A stretch of DNA of 5,608 nt from Lachnospiraceae bacterium (GTDB lineage Bacteria; Bacillota; Clostridia; Lachnospirales; Lachnospiraceae), in NCBI GenBank assembly GCA_017958465.1, contig JAGDCQ010000201.1, positions 1 through 5,608 of the forward strand, given 5' to 3'. The notes beneath the pieces were generated by a model. It saw only the letters and a list, made by a program, of their open reading frames with translations. It was not told the DNA's origin and made no database searches. The stretch's first letter is position 1. Each line of letters begins with the position of its first letter. Positions 1-5,568 of the stretch are shown piece after piece. A program made the translations under genes and the position numbers.

Positions 1-751
1 ACTCCTTCTGGTGCCTGTGTTCGGCGCAAAAGCAGACACTCTTGAGGATTCTTTGCTTTATACAAACTCAGATACGGGATACAGCGTCTACATCTGGGAT
101 AAGGCAGACCTCCTGTCCGATAGCGACGAACAATCGCTCCTTACAGAAATGAGGGGAGCTACAGCTTACGGAAACCTCATCTTTGTTTCGACAAACGAGT
201 CAAGCGACGGTACAGCCACACTCGGACACAGCATCATTGCTTCACTCGGCTATGCGCAGACAACGGTCCTCATTATAAACATGGGGATGCGTGAGCTCTG
301 GATCGAGACAAACAGCGACAGGCTGACCGTTGCAAAGGCGCAGTCCATCACCGACAACAACTATATTTACGCGACTAACGGTGATTATTACGGTTTTGTG
401 TTAAATTCGACACAACAGATAAAGAAAGTCCTTGCGGGCGCGCGTATCGCAGAGCCTATGAAATATATCTGCAATGCGCTGTTTTCCGTTGTTGTTGCTT
501 TGTTTATCTGCATCATCATAGTCAAGATCACTACAGCTCATTCCAAACCTTCTACAAACGAGCTTTTCGAGAACCTTTCAAAGGGATATCTTGATACATC
601 TGCGCTTGACAGCCAGCACACCCGCACGGAAAGGCATTATTCGCCGCAGAGCGACAGTTCGTCCGGCGGAAGCCACGGTGGCGGCGGCCACAGCGGCGGC
701 GGTGGCGGAGGCGGCGGTGGCGGAAGCCATGGTGGCGGCCACAGTTTCTGA
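1..751 (+). CDS. TPM-domain membrane protein with Gly/His-rich tail, 5' end outside window
   Basis: The reading frame is open from base 2, so the gene is cut by the window edge; the GTG at 11 is probably internal. The first residues, LLLVPVFGAKA, look like the end of a signal peptide, with an A-K-A cleavage site before Asp. Counting from the GTG at 11, residues about 15-142 resemble the TPM (TLP18.3/Psb32/MOLO-1) fold: an early 'ADLLSDSDE' segment, a beta strand 'GNLIFVST', then 'TTVLIINMGMRELWIET' and a late 'GDYYGFVLNSTQQI' helix. A hydrophobic segment (about 152-173) should cross the membrane, followed by a polar linker and a Gly/Ser/His-rich tail (about 219-246), the usual ending of YgcG-like TPM proteins. 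Expected topology is TPM domain outside and tail inside. TPM domains have been linked to phosphatase or membrane-quality roles, but no substrate can be named here. The stop is TGA at 749-751. Family call is good; function is open. Confidence 0.82.
   Translation, partial: LLLVPVFGAKADTLEDSLLYTNSDTGYSVYIWDKADLLSDSDEQSLLTEMRGATAYGNLIFVSTNESSDGTATLGHSIIASLGYAQTTVLIINMGMRELWIETNSDRLTVAKAQSITDNNYIYATNGDYYGFVLNSTQQIKKVLAGARIAEPMKYICNALFSVVVALFICIIIVKITTAHSKPSTNELFENLSKGYLDTSALDSQHTRTERHYSPQSDSSSGGSHGGGGHSGGGGGGGGGGSHGGGHSF
665..738 (+). repeat. Gly-codon-rich repeat encoding the TPM protein tail
   Basis: The DNA for the Gly/His tail is low-complexity GGC/GGT. It is bounded by two 20-base direct repeats with one mismatch (665-684 and 719-738), each encoding Gly-Gly-Ser-His-Gly-Gly in register, 54 bases (18 codons) apart. 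This suggests growth by in-frame duplication or slippage. The same stretch produces spurious Pro- and Ala-rich ORFs in other frames. Confidence 0.75.
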
Positions 752-810
752 TGTCTTTGCAGGGGTCCCTGCATAAAAAGGCGGCAAAAAGAAGGAAAAC
801 AGTTTCTAAA

Positions 811-817
811 AGGGTGA
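811..817 (+). promoter_or_regulatory. Candidate ribosome binding site for the FGGY-like gene
   Basis: AGGGTGA, preceded by AAA, partly matches the anti-Shine-Dalgarno complement (AGGTGA). It lies 3 bases before the GTG at 821, similar to the AGGTGAGACC-ATG arrangement of the sigma factor gene in this window. It favours 821 over the GTG at 818 (too close) and over the ATG at 854, which has no Shine-Dalgarno sequence within the normal distance. Confidence 0.45.
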
Positions 818-820
818 GTG

Positions 821-1420
821 GTGCCCGTCTTTGGCGGGCAGCAGAAATTATATATGATCGATCGAGTGTTGAAAGTAGATGTAAACGAAAACGGCGGGCA
901 GATCACGATTTTTGAGCCTGAAAAAGGAGAGGAGAGCGGGGAAAAACTCTTCAGCTTCGAAAACAGGGAGGAAGTCTTCTGCGGCCATAAGATATGGGAT
1001 ATCGAGGCTGTGTTCGCAAAGATAAGGGAAGGTCTTGAAAAGGCGCTCGAGCGCTATCCGGATGTTTCGGAGATACGCCTTTGCGCCTGGAAGTACGACT
1101 ATGTCCTTATGTGCGGCGATACCGAGCTTTTACCCTGCTATTCCCACCGTGACGAGCGCGTGGCGGAGCTTTACGACTTCGACCACGGCGTTTCGGGTCA
1201 CGAGGGGACTGTGGTCCAGCTGATGGTGGACTTAAGGCACGGCAGGCTCCAGACGGTAACGGATATCCTGATGATGCCCGAATATTTTGCGTATAAACTT
1301 ACGGGTGACAAGGGGAAGAATTTCGAGAAAAAGCCTATGCGCGGGCGCTTAAAAGCCGGCGTGATCAAGGGCTTTGACAAACCCCTTGATGTTGTAATAG
1401 ATAAGATATGGAGTAATTGA
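821..1420 (+). CDS. Half-length rhamnulokinase-like (FGGY N-terminal domain) protein, probable pseudokinase
   Basis: From a GTG at 821 this gives 199 residues; the ATG at 854 would give 188 and starts closer to the first family strand. Compared from memory with rhamnulokinase (RhaB), several blocks align in order: 'LKVDVNENGGQ' (about 17-27) with the 'VDLGASSGR' phosphate loop; 'IWDIEAVFAKIREGL' (58-72) with 'TWDVDSLESAIRLGL'; 'CAWKYDYVLM' (88-97) with 'DTWGVDFVLL'; 'SHRDER' (108-113) with 'AYRDSRT'; 'TVVQLM' (130-135) with 'TLYQL'; and 'ILMMPEYFAYKLTG' (149-162) with 'LLMPDYFSYRLTG'. The protein then ends, where real FGGY kinases run to about 460-490 residues and carry the catalytic Asp and most ATP contacts in the second half. 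The phosphate loop is also altered (GASSGR to NENGGQ). I infer a non-catalytic sugar-binding or regulatory descendant, not an active kinase. The frame is intact and abuts topB (1-base gap), so it looks maintained. Homology is fairly secure; role is unknown. Confidence 0.75.
   Translation: MPVFGGQQKLYMIDRVLKVDVNENGGQITIFEPEKGEESGEKLFSFENREEVFCGHKIWDIEAVFAKIREGLEKALERYPDVSEIRLCAWKYDYVLMCGDTELLPCYSHRDERVAELYDFDHGVSGHEGTVVQLMVDLRHGRLQTVTDILMMPEYFAYKLTGDKGKNFEKKPMRGRLKAGVIKGFDKPLDVVIDKIWSN
823..839 (+). other. Hairpin at the start of the FGGY-like gene
   Basis: GCCCGTC (823-829) can pair with GGCGGGC (833-839) around a TTT loop: 7 pairs including one T-G wobble. No T-run follows, so it is not an intrinsic terminator. 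It would overlap the first codons if translation starts at 821, or lie in the leader if it starts at 854. It could dampen initiation; this is inference. Confidence 0.4.
1410..1413 (+). promoter_or_regulatory. Ribosome binding site of topB
   Basis: GGAG lies 8 bases before the TTG at 1422, inside the last codons of the upstream gene. It supports the unusual TTG start, which also gives the canonical N-terminus M-Y-R-L-F-I-A-E-K-P-S of topoisomerase III. The arrangement implies translational coupling to the FGGY-like gene. Confidence 0.75.
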
Positions 1421-1421
1421 T

Positions 1422-3482
1422 TTGTACAGACTTTTTATAGCCGAAAAACCAAGCGTGGCAAGGGAATTTGGCAAGGCCCTCGGTGAGGCTTTTAAGAACA
1501 GCGACGGGTATATGATATCCGACACATCGATAGTAACATGGTGCGTCGGACATCTTATTACCATGAGTTATCCCGAGGTTTACGACCCTGCCCTGAAAAA
1601 GTGGAGCTATGACACCATCCCTTTTATACCGGAGGTTTTCAGGTACGAGGTTTTACCGGATGTCAGGAAACAGTTTGATATAGTTTCCGGACTCCTTAAC
1701 AGGAAAGATGTGGACTGCATCTACATCTGCACAGACTCCGGACGAGAAGGAGAATATATTTACAGGCTTGTGGATTCGATGGCGGGAGTGCCCGCATCCA
1801 AAACGCGAAAGCGCGTCTGGATCGATTCACAGACTGAAGAAGAGATAAAAAGAGGCATAAGAGAGGCAAAGGACTGGAGCGAGTACGACAACCTGTCCGA
1901 TGCGGCATACCTGCGCGCAAAAGAGGATTTCCTTATGGGAATCAACTTTTCGCGCGTTCTTACGCTCAAATACGGATACGGGATCCGCAGCTTCCTTGGA
2001 GAGGATAAGGGTGGCGCCATTTCCGTGGGCCGTGTAATGACCTGTGTCCTTGGAATGGTGGTTAGACGGGAGCGTGAGATCCGCAATTTCGACAAAACCC
2101 CGTATTACAGGATCCTTGGCACTTTCGAGCCTGCAGCCGACCTCTCCTTTGAGGCAGAGTGGCGAGCTGTTGAAGGGTCTAAATACTTTGAAAGCCCGCT
2201 CCTTTACAAGGAAAACGGCTTCAAGACCGAGGAAAACGCCAACAAGCTTATAGAAGAGCTTAAGGGCCACAACGGCACTGTTTCTTCCATTGAAACCAAG
2301 AAGGAAAAGAAGAAAGCGCCGCTTTTGTTTAACCTTGCCGAGCTTCAGAACGAATGCAGCAAGCTTTTCAAGATAAGCCCGGACAAGACCCTTGAGATAA
2401 CCCAGAGCCTTTACGAAAAGAAGCTGGTGACCTACCCAAGGACCGACGCCAGGGTCCTTTCGACAGCCGTTGCAAAGGAGATAGGGAAAAACTTAAAGGG
2501 CCTTAGCAGCCTGCCAAAATACAGGCCTTTTCTCGAGGAGATACTTAAACTCGAGACCTACAAGAGCATAGCAAAAACCCAATATACAAACGACAAGATG
2601 ATCACGGACCACTACGCCATCATCCCGACAGGGGAGACACGCGGGGAAGGTTCACTCGATCCGCTTTCTTCGAAGGTCTTTGACCTGATCGTAAGGCGTT
2701 TTCTTGCTATTTTCTATCCGCCTGCTGAATACCTAAAAGCCGCTGTAGTGCTTGATGTTAACGGCGAAAAGTTCTTTGCGAACTTTAAGGCGCTTGAAAA
2801 GGAAGGATACCTTGCCGTCGCAAAGGTGAAAAAGGAAGGGCCGGAAGAAAAGGAAGCCTCCTCAGCCGAGGCCGGGGCAAAGCAGGATGAAGCCGCTCCC
2901 GGCAAGGAAGACAAGGATCCCGAGGAAGACAGGGAGCAGATCGGCGGCATTGAATTTGTGAATGCCATAAAAGGCCTGAAAAAAGGCACAGAGGTGCCTG
3001 TCACGGAGCTTAAGACCAAGCCTGCGGAAACAAAGCCGCCCGCACGCTACAACTCAGGTTCCCTTATCATGGCTATGGAAGGCGCGGGAAAGCTTATAGA
3101 AGATGAGGAACTGCGGGCCCAGATAAAAGGAAGCGGCATAGGGACCAGCGCCACCCGCGGCGAGATCCTAAAGAAACTCTTCAACATCAATTATCTTGCA
3201 AACAACAGCAAGACCCAGATAGTTACCCCGACTCTTAAGGGGGAGATGGTTTACGACGTTGTGGACGCCTCCATAAGGCCGCTCCTTAACCCGGAGCTTA
3301 CTGCAAGCTGGGAGAAGGGGCTTGACCAGGTAGTTAAGGGAAGCGTTTCAAAAGATGAATATATGGAGAAGCTAAGCGGCTATGTAACGCGCCTTACAAA
3401 CGGCGTAAAGGGCCTTTCGAATATGGCAGGCCTGAACGCAAAGTTCAGGGAATCCGCCCAGTTTTATAAAAAGAAAAAGTGA
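1422..3482 (+). CDS. topB: DNA topoisomerase III (type IA)
   Basis: The 686-residue product is a type IA topoisomerase that cuts one DNA strand through a 5'-phosphotyrosine bond, relaxing negative supercoils and decatenating DNA in the cytoplasm. The N-terminus holds the Toprim start (Glu8 in AEKPS) and 'VTWCVGHL'. The metal-binding acidic motif is TDSGREGE (104-111), the D-x-G-R-E form also found in Bacillus TopB. The catalytic tyrosine is Tyr338 in 'VTYPRTD'. 'TDHYAIIPT' (395-403) and, late, 'KPPARYNSGSLIMAME' and 'GIGTSATRGEIL' complete the topoisomerase III signature. Oddities: the usual GRVQTP block reads GRVMTC (203-208); a Glu/Lys/Ala-rich insertion occupies about 470-507; and the protein ends in a Lys-rich tail without C-terminal zinc ribbons. 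The TTG start is supported by its ribosome binding site and N-terminal homology. It starts one base after the upstream stop. The chromosome normally carries TopA too, so this is probably an accessory enzyme. Nothing mobile is visible around it. Confidence 0.95.
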   Translation: MYRLFIAEKPSVAREFGKALGEAFKNSDGYMISDTSIVTWCVGHLITMSYPEVYDPALKKWSYDTIPFIPEVFRYEVLPDVRKQFDIVSGLLNRKDVDCIYICTDSGREGEYIYRLVDSMAGVPASKTRKRVWIDSQTEEEIKRGIREAKDWSEYDNLSDAAYLRAKEDFLMGINFSRVLTLKYGYGIRSFLGEDKGGAISVGRVMTCVLGMVVRREREIRNFDKTPYYRILGTFEPAADLSFEAEWRAVEGSKYFESPLLYKENGFKTEENANKLIEELKGHNGTVSSIETKKEKKKAPLLFNLAELQNECSKLFKISPDKTLEITQSLYEKKLVTYPRTDARVLSTAVAKEIGKNLKGLSSLPKYRPFLEEILKLETYKSIAKTQYTNDKMITDHYAIIPTGETRGEGSLDPLSSKVFDLIVRRFLAIFYPPAEYLKAAVVLDVNGEKFFANFKALEKEGYLAVAKVKKEGPEEKEASSAEAGAKQDEAAPGKEDKDPEEDREQIGGIEFVNAIKGLKKGTEVPVTELKTKPAETKPPARYNSGSLIMAMEGAGKLIEDEELRAQIKGSGIGTSATRGEILKKLFNINYLANNSKTQIVTPTLKGEMVYDVVDASIRPLLNPELTASWEKGLDQVVKGSVSKDEYMEKLSGYVTRLTNGVKGLSNMAGLNAKFRESAQFYKKKK

Positions 3483-3513
3483 GCCGTAAGCCTTAAGGGC
3501 TGGCAGGAACTTT

Positions 3514-3519
3514 GGAGGG
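3514..3519 (+). promoter_or_regulatory. Ribosome binding site of the epimerase gene
   Basis: GGAGGG lies 4 bases before the ATG at 3524. This places the start at 3524 and not at the in-frame TTG at 3512, which overlaps the site itself. Confidence 0.85.
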
Positions 3520-3523
3520 TAAG

Positions 3524-4723
3524 ATGGTAAAAGAAGCTAAAAAACACCTGGAAGAGAAGATCATCCCGTTCTGGGAAAAGCTCAAAGACCCTGAGTTTGG
3601 CGGGTTTTACGGCTTTATGGACTACAGCCTCAATGTGGACAAAAAGTACGTCAAGGGCTGTATCTTGAACAGCAGGATCCTCTGGTTCTTTTCAAACGCC
3701 GCAATGGTGCTTGGAAGAGCGGACCTGAAGCCTTATGCGGACCACGCCTACAGGTTCATGAAGGATCATTGCCTTGACAAGGTTAACGGCGGCATCTTCT
3801 GGTCCTTAAAGTATGACGGGACGCCTGAAGAGACCATCAAACATACATACAACCAGGCCTTTGCAATTTATGCGCTCTCATCATATTTTGATCTTACACA
3901 GGACAGAGAGGCCCTGGATATTGCTCTTGGGATCCAGAAGGTGATCGAGGAAAAGTGCACGGACGAATACGGCTACCTTGAAGCTTTCGACGCGGGCTTC
4001 AACCCCATCGACAACGACAAGCTCTCGGAGAACGGAGTTATGGCGGAAAAGACCATGAACACGCTGCTCCACGTGCTGGAGGCCTACACAGAGCTCTTAA
4101 GGGTGCTGAAAAAATACAGGGACGGTCTTTTTGACCTTTCCTCCTGTGAGGAAAAAACAGCAGGTTACCTTAAAAAGATGCTTAATACCTTCGCGGATAA
4201 GATATATAATCCTTCGCTCCACCGCCAGGAGGTCTTCTTTGATAAAACCTGGCATACGCTTATCGATCTTCACTCCTACGGTCACGACATTGAGACCGCA
4301 TGGCTGGTGGACAGGTGTGCAGAGATCCTTGGGGATCCTGCGATATCGGAAAAGGTCGCGCCCATCACAAACGACCTTGCGGATAAGATATACCACAGGG
4401 CCTATGTGAACCATTCCATCCTGAACGAGTGCGAGCGCGGAAAAGATGACATTAAGCGTGTCTGGTGGGTACAGGCGGAGGCTGTGGTCTCCTTTGTGAA
4501 CTCCTACCAGAAGGACAGGACGCGCACGGACTACCTTGAGGCCGCAAGGGACATATTCACATATATTCTGGAGAAACAGACTGACGGAAGGGACGGTTCC
4601 GAGTGGTTCATGTGGACGGACGAAAATGGCGAGCCCATCCCGGACGCTCCAATAGTAGAACCCTGGAAGTGCCCGTATCACAACGGCAGAATGTGCTTAG
4701 AGCTTATAAAGAGGTGTCTATGA
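3524..4723 (+). CDS. Cellobiose 2-epimerase (AGE family)
   Basis: The 399-residue protein is an (alpha/alpha)6-barrel epimerase of the N-acylglucosamine 2-epimerase family. Cellobiose 2-epimerase converts the reducing-end glucose of beta-1,4-disaccharides to mannose (cellobiose to mannosylglucose analogues), and in the reverse sense feeds mannobiose breakdown. It closely follows the recalled Ruminococcus albus enzyme: 'IIPFWEKL' (13-20), 'SRILWF' with Arg51, 'KHTYNQAFAIYALSSY', 'LSENG..A.KTMN' with His183, 'HSYGHDIETAW' with His254, Glu257 and Trp260, 'RVWWVQAEAV' with Trp315 and Glu319, and 'PWKCPYHNGRMC' with His386. These match the known sugar-binding and general acid/base residues. Relative to R. 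albus there is an extra stretch of about 12 residues near 198-212, between two barrel helices. No signal peptide is seen, so it acts in the cytoplasm on imported disaccharides. It follows topB by 41 bases without a terminator, and its stop overlaps the next start (ATGA). N-acylglucosamine 2-epimerase is the alternative, but the motifs favour the cellobiose type. Confidence 0.92.
   Translation: MVKEAKKHLEEKIIPFWEKLKDPEFGGFYGFMDYSLNVDKKYVKGCILNSRILWFFSNAAMVLGRADLKPYADHAYRFMKDHCLDKVNGGIFWSLKYDGTPEETIKHTYNQAFAIYALSSYFDLTQDREALDIALGIQKVIEEKCTDEYGYLEAFDAGFNPIDNDKLSENGVMAEKTMNTLLHVLEAYTELLRVLKKYRDGLFDLSSCEEKTAGYLKKMLNTFADKIYNPSLHRQEVFFDKTWHTLIDLHSYGHDIETAWLVDRCAEILGDPAISEKVAPITNDLADKIYHRAYVNHSILNECERGKDDIKRVWWVQAEAVVSFVNSYQKDRTRTDYLEAARDIFTYILEKQTDGRDGSEWFMWTDENGEPIPDAPIVEPWKCPYHNGRMCLELIKRCL
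4711..4714 (+). promoter_or_regulatory. Ribosome binding site of the small lipoprotein ORF
   Basis: GAGG (in AAAGAGGTG) lies 5 bases before the ATG at 4720, inside the end of the epimerase gene. Together with the ATGA overlap, it makes this very short ORF a credible translated start. Confidence 0.6.
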
Positions 4724-4815
4724 AAAAAACATTGCTTTGTAGTGTCGTTTTAGTTTCATTGCTGTTTTGTGGATGTGCCCGCAAAGAAAAGAGGATGGGT
4801 TGGAAAACCTGGTAG
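4720..4815 (+). pseudogene. Small lipoprotein-like ORF, apparently frameshifted
   Basis: The ORF encodes 31 residues. It begins MKK followed by a hydrophobic stretch (TLLCSVVLVSLLF) and Cys-Gly-Cys-Ala, which fits a lipoprotein signal peptide with the lipidated Cys at residue 19. Only a short basic tail then follows, ending in Gly-Trp-Lys-Thr-Trp. In the next frame, directly after the A-run at 4787-4790, the DNA reads EDGLENLVETLIND and stops with TAG at 4833-4835. One extra A in the run (4 to 5) would join the two into a 38-residue product ending ...ARKEKEDGLENLVETLIND. A single-base deletion, a sequencing error, or -1 slippage at the A-run could all explain this. It has a good ribosome binding site and overlaps the epimerase stop by ATGA. 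Whether even the 38-residue form is full length is unknown; no family is recognised. If it is intact, it is a genuine mini-lipoprotein. Confidence 0.55.
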
Positions 4816-4837
4816 AAACGCTTATTAACGACTAGAA

Positions 4838-4863
4838 GTATGTTTGCTGCATTACAAACATAC
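4838..4863 (+). repeat. Perfect 9-bp inverted repeat
   Basis: GTATGTTTG (4838-4846) and CAAACATAC (4855-4863) are perfect complements separated by 8 bases. No T-run follows, so it is not a terminator by itself. It sits just after the restored stop of the lipoprotein frame and 16 bases before the terminator stem. It could be a protective 3' RNA hairpin or a protein-binding palindrome. Confidence 0.7.
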
Positions 4864-4879
4864 CAATAAAACATATCTT

Positions 4880-4914
4880 GCGGGTTTACGAGCCTTCTTG
4901 TAAACCCGCTTTTT
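4880..4914 (+). terminator. Strong rho-independent terminator
   Basis: The stem is GCGGGTTTAC (4880-4889) with GTAAACCCGC (4900-4909). It is extended inward by three more pairs (one G-T) to 13 bp closing a CCTT loop, followed directly by TTTTT (4910-4914). It ends the unit containing the epimerase and the small lipoprotein and separates it from the sigma factor unit. Confidence 0.93.
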
Positions 4915-4930
4915 CTGTGTTAATGTTTTT

Positions 4931-4960
4931 TTGAGCACAATTTCAAAACCGCTGTAATAT
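4931..4960 (+). promoter_or_regulatory. Candidate sigma-A promoter of the sigma factor operon
   Basis: TTGAGC (4931-4936) and TAATAT (4955-4960) are separated by 18 bases, in the AT-rich stretch between the terminator and the sigma factor gene. Start of transcription would fall near 4967, leaving a leader of about 45 bases. The spacing is one base longer than ideal. I see no convincing ECF-type promoter (AAC-type -35) here, so autoregulation is not supported. Confidence 0.45.
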
Positions 4961-5010
4961 TTATTTACAGATCCATAGTATACAGATGAAGCGGAAAGGC
5001 AGGTGAGACC

Positions 5011-5568
5011 ATGGATGACAGCAGGATAATCGAGTTGTTCTATGCGCGCAGTGAAGACGCGATAGCCGAACTGTCAAAAAAATATGGTCCTTACTGCCTG
5101 ACTGTTGCCAAAAACATACTGAATAATACCGAGGATGCCGAAGAATGCGTAAATGACGCTTATCTGGCCGTGTGGAACACGGTTCCGCCCCAAAAGCCGG
5201 ATCCGCTTCTAAGCTACTTATGCCGCATAGTCCGCAACCTGGCCATTATGAAGTATCACGGGAAAACTGCTAAGAAACGTAACAGCATCTATGATGTTGC
5301 GCTCGAAGAGATCGGTGATTGTCTGCCTTCTTCCCGCTCTGTGGAGGATGAGGCGGAAGCAAACGCCGTGGCGGAGCTTATCGACCGCTTTCTCGGAACA
5401 CTCGAAAAACGCGACAGGATTATGTTTGTGCGCCGTTACTGGCATTCGGACACCATAAGCGAGATAGCGGCATTGTTCAAAATGAGCAACAACCACGTTT
5501 CCGTGCGGCTTTCGCGTATACGCAAGGAACTGAAAAAGTACCTTGCAAAGGAAGGAGTATCTGTATGA
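5011..5568 (+). CDS. ECF-type RNA polymerase sigma factor (sigma-70 family)
   Basis: The 185-residue protein has the two-domain layout of ECF sigma factors, which redirect RNA polymerase to a small regulon in response to an external signal. Region 2 spans about 7-82, with the typical 'ILNNTEDAEECVNDAYLAVWNTVPP' core (36-60; -10 recognition and core binding) and 'YLCRIVRNLAIMKY'. A variable linker follows (about 84-115). Region 4 spans about 118-182, with 'RDRIMFVRRYWHSDTISEIA' and a helix-turn-helix (about 148-172) ending 'VSVRLSRIRKELKKYL'. This pattern is common among Clostridia ECF factors paired with a membrane-bound regulator. AGGTGAG (5001-5007) is the ribosome binding site, 3 bases before the ATG at 5011. 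Its TGA overlaps the next ATG, so sigma factor and partner should be made together. The signal and target genes cannot be read from this window. Confidence 0.93.
   Translation: MDDSRIIELFYARSEDAIAELSKKYGPYCLTVAKNILNNTEDAEECVNDAYLAVWNTVPPQKPDPLLSYLCRIVRNLAIMKYHGKTAKKRNSIYDVALEEIGDCLPSSRSVEDEAEANAVAELIDRFLGTLEKRDRIMFVRRYWHSDTISEIAALFKMSNNHVSVRLSRIRKELKKYLAKEGVSV

Noticed and set aside
759..772. GCAGG...CCTGC hairpin after the TPM gene as a terminator.
   Set aside because: The stem is only 5 bp and is followed by ATAAAAAGG, not a T-run, so it does not support termination.
741..807. Nine-base direct repeat ACAGTTTCT (741-749 and 799-807) around the end of the TPM gene.
   Set aside because: Too short to indicate an attachment site or insertion scar, and nothing element-like lies between the copies.
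821..838. The residues V-P-V-F-G occur both near the start of the TPM frame (11-25) and at the start of the FGGY-like ORF, hinting at a duplicated leader.
   Set aside because: The match is only five residues, the DNA differs at several bases, and the flanks are unrelated; best taken as chance.
637..906. Minus-strand Pro-rich reading frame, and an Ala-rich one overlapping it.
   Set aside because: Both are the antisense of the Gly-codon repeat and of the gene start downstream; no ribosome binding site or family signature.
1731..1754. Apparent loss of the second Asp in the topoisomerase DxDxE motif (T-D-S-G-R-E-G-E).
   Set aside because: The D-x-G-R-E-G-E form is normal in Bacillus TopB and related topoisomerase III proteins, so the enzyme is not predicted to be inactive.
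3483..3511. AGCC-TTAAG-GGCT inverted repeat between topB and the epimerase as a terminator.
   Set aside because: The stem is 4 bp with no T-run; read-through from topB is more likely.
3512..3523. TTG at 3512 as the epimerase start.
   Set aside because: It would overlap the GGAGGG ribosome binding site; the ATG at 3524 has correct spacing and family-like N-terminus.
4097..4681. Long minus-strand open frame (194 codons) opposite the epimerase gene.
   Set aside because: It lies wholly inside a strongly conserved enzyme gene, has no recognisable domain, and is explained by codon bias of the + strand.
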